From Paenibacillus rhizosphaerae (GTDB lineage: Bacteria; Bacillota; Bacilli; Paenibacillales; Paenibacillaceae): a DNA stretch of 64,000 nt. Made by a program: the position numbers and the translations under genes. Of the stretch, positions 63,734 through 64,000 are shown in pieces; positions within the stretch are counted from its first letter, which is position 1; each line of letters opens with the position of its first letter. Location of the stretch: assembly GCF_014192015.1 (NCBI RefSeq), contig NZ_JACHXJ010000003.1, positions 857,200 through 921,199 of the forward strand. Direction: 5' to 3'. The notes under the pieces are model-generated. The model was not told the origin of the DNA and made no database searches. It saw only the letters and a list, made by a program, of their open reading frames with translations.

Positions 63734-63811
63734 TTAAAATTTTTCAGGATGGATCAAGGCATAAACCAAATAGACAAACACAAGCACGGCGAATGCTCCA
63801 ACGACGATCAT
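63734..63811 (-). CDS. kdpF: Small subunit KdpF
   Basis: A 25-residue single-helix peptide ending YALIHPEKF, matching the KdpF tail (xYxLxxxxxPEKF). It stabilises the Kdp complex. GGGGG lies 9 bases before the ATG, and its ATGA overlaps the stop of a 35-codon ORF. Confidence 0.85.
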   Translation of the reverse strand: MIVVGAFAVLVFVYLVYALIHPEKF

Positions 63812-63915
63812 CGGTCCCTGCCCCCTTCCTCCACCACTCGGCCGCACCAATGAAGAAATAACAAGAACACGCCATAGGTGGCAGCGAGCGCAAGTATCAT
63901 ATATACATCCATCAT
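63808..63915 (-). CDS. Putative 35-residue membrane peptide ahead of kdpF
   Basis: Open frame MMDVYMILALAATYGVFL continuing LFLHWCGRVVEEGGRDR. One hydrophobic helix (about residues 4-22) and an Arg/Glu-rich tail. AAAGGAG lies 11 bases before the first ATG. Its stop overlaps the kdpF start (ATGA), suggesting translational coupling. Similar tiny ORFs are known in front of kdpF in other bacteria from general knowledge; a role in the pump or merely in coupling is inference. Confidence 0.55.
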   Translation of the reverse strand: MMDVYMILALAATYGVFLLFLHWCGRVVEEGGRDR

Positions 63916-64000
63916 CGTCTCCGTCTCTCCTTTGCATGGTTGAACTCATCTTTATTTCAATAAAAATCCGACCTCGCCGTTTAAGGTATAAATGATGTGA
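63916..64000 (-). other. Incomplete kdp leader at window edge
   Basis: Only 85 bases are available. An A/T-rich stretch without a clear promoter is seen; kdp regulatory sequence or a riboswitch could lie just beyond. Confidence 0.3.

Noticed and set aside
61852-63861. Very long open frame on the plus strand opposite kdpA and kdpB
   Set aside because: Antisense shadow of two clearly conserved genes; it has an Arg/His-rich random composition, no ribosome site and no domain.
63916-64000. c-di-AMP riboswitch before kdp
   Set aside because: Only 85 bases are visible and no consensus core is recognisable; it could lie outside the window.

Overview
The window looks like a chromosomal segment of a spore-forming, low-G+C-phylum Gram-positive bacterium of the Paenibacillus type (inference). 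Reasons: strong AGGAGG-type ribosome binding sites; Bacillus-lineage families such as YqkE (DUF3886), YneK (DUF2621), YvyE/YigZ and YjbQ; frequent TTG and GTG starts; fairly G+C-rich coding sequence; a single-membrane Tad pilus locus without a secretin. No rRNA, tRNA, CRISPR array, insertion sequence or prophage gene was seen. This reads as stable chromosome, not a mobile island.

Layout. 1-6.2 kb: end of a GNAT acetyltransferase, YqkE, a drug/metabolite transporter, a Cof-type HAD phosphatase, an AraC-regulated family GH4 glycosidase with a likely CcpA (cre) site, and a PhnP-like metallo-beta-lactamase-fold enzyme. 6.5-12 kb: an MFS exporter and a complete sulfate ABC importer in the order cysT-cysW-cysA-sbp. 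12.1-16 kb: an EamA transporter, an alpha/beta hydrolase and a lactonase-like MBL enzyme, divergent from an XRE-cupin regulator. 16-23 kb: housekeeping and central metabolism (yjbQ, tetR-type regulator, yigZ, pgi, a 3-hydroxyisobutyrate-dehydrogenase-like reductase, ppnP, tkt). 23.5-27 kb: response regulator, ABC ATPase, ABC permease and histidine kinase, with tandem CTTAA-type boxes in front of the transporter.

27.2-40.3 kb is a large leftward locus of eight genes: signal-peptide membrane protein, ABC ATPase, ABC permease, coiled-coil membrane protein, MoxR AAA+ ATPase, DUF58 protein and two large VWA membrane proteins. Three of the proteins carry amidotransferase-like folds outside the membrane and three carry MIDAS motifs, so the products probably act together at the cell envelope. 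Its function is unknown. It is the strongest candidate in the window for an undescribed system.

40.6-44.4 kb: purU, an endonuclease IV with a C-terminal extension, a DUF2621 protein and a TIGR01777-type epimerase. 44.4-55.6 kb: a Tad/Flp pilus operon read leftward (TadZ, TadA, TadB, TadC, Flp pilin, TadE, TadG-like, second TadE-like, prepilin peptidase, FHA protein). A terminator-like hairpin lies in its 5' leader. Three products share the same G|xxxxE prepilin processing signature. 55.7-59.3 kb: DCC thiol protein, two small cysteine-rich proteins, Ohr, and mntH with a probable MntR-type operator. 59.3-64 kb: kdpF-kdpA-kdpB-kdpC, preceded by an overlapping 35-codon membrane ORF.
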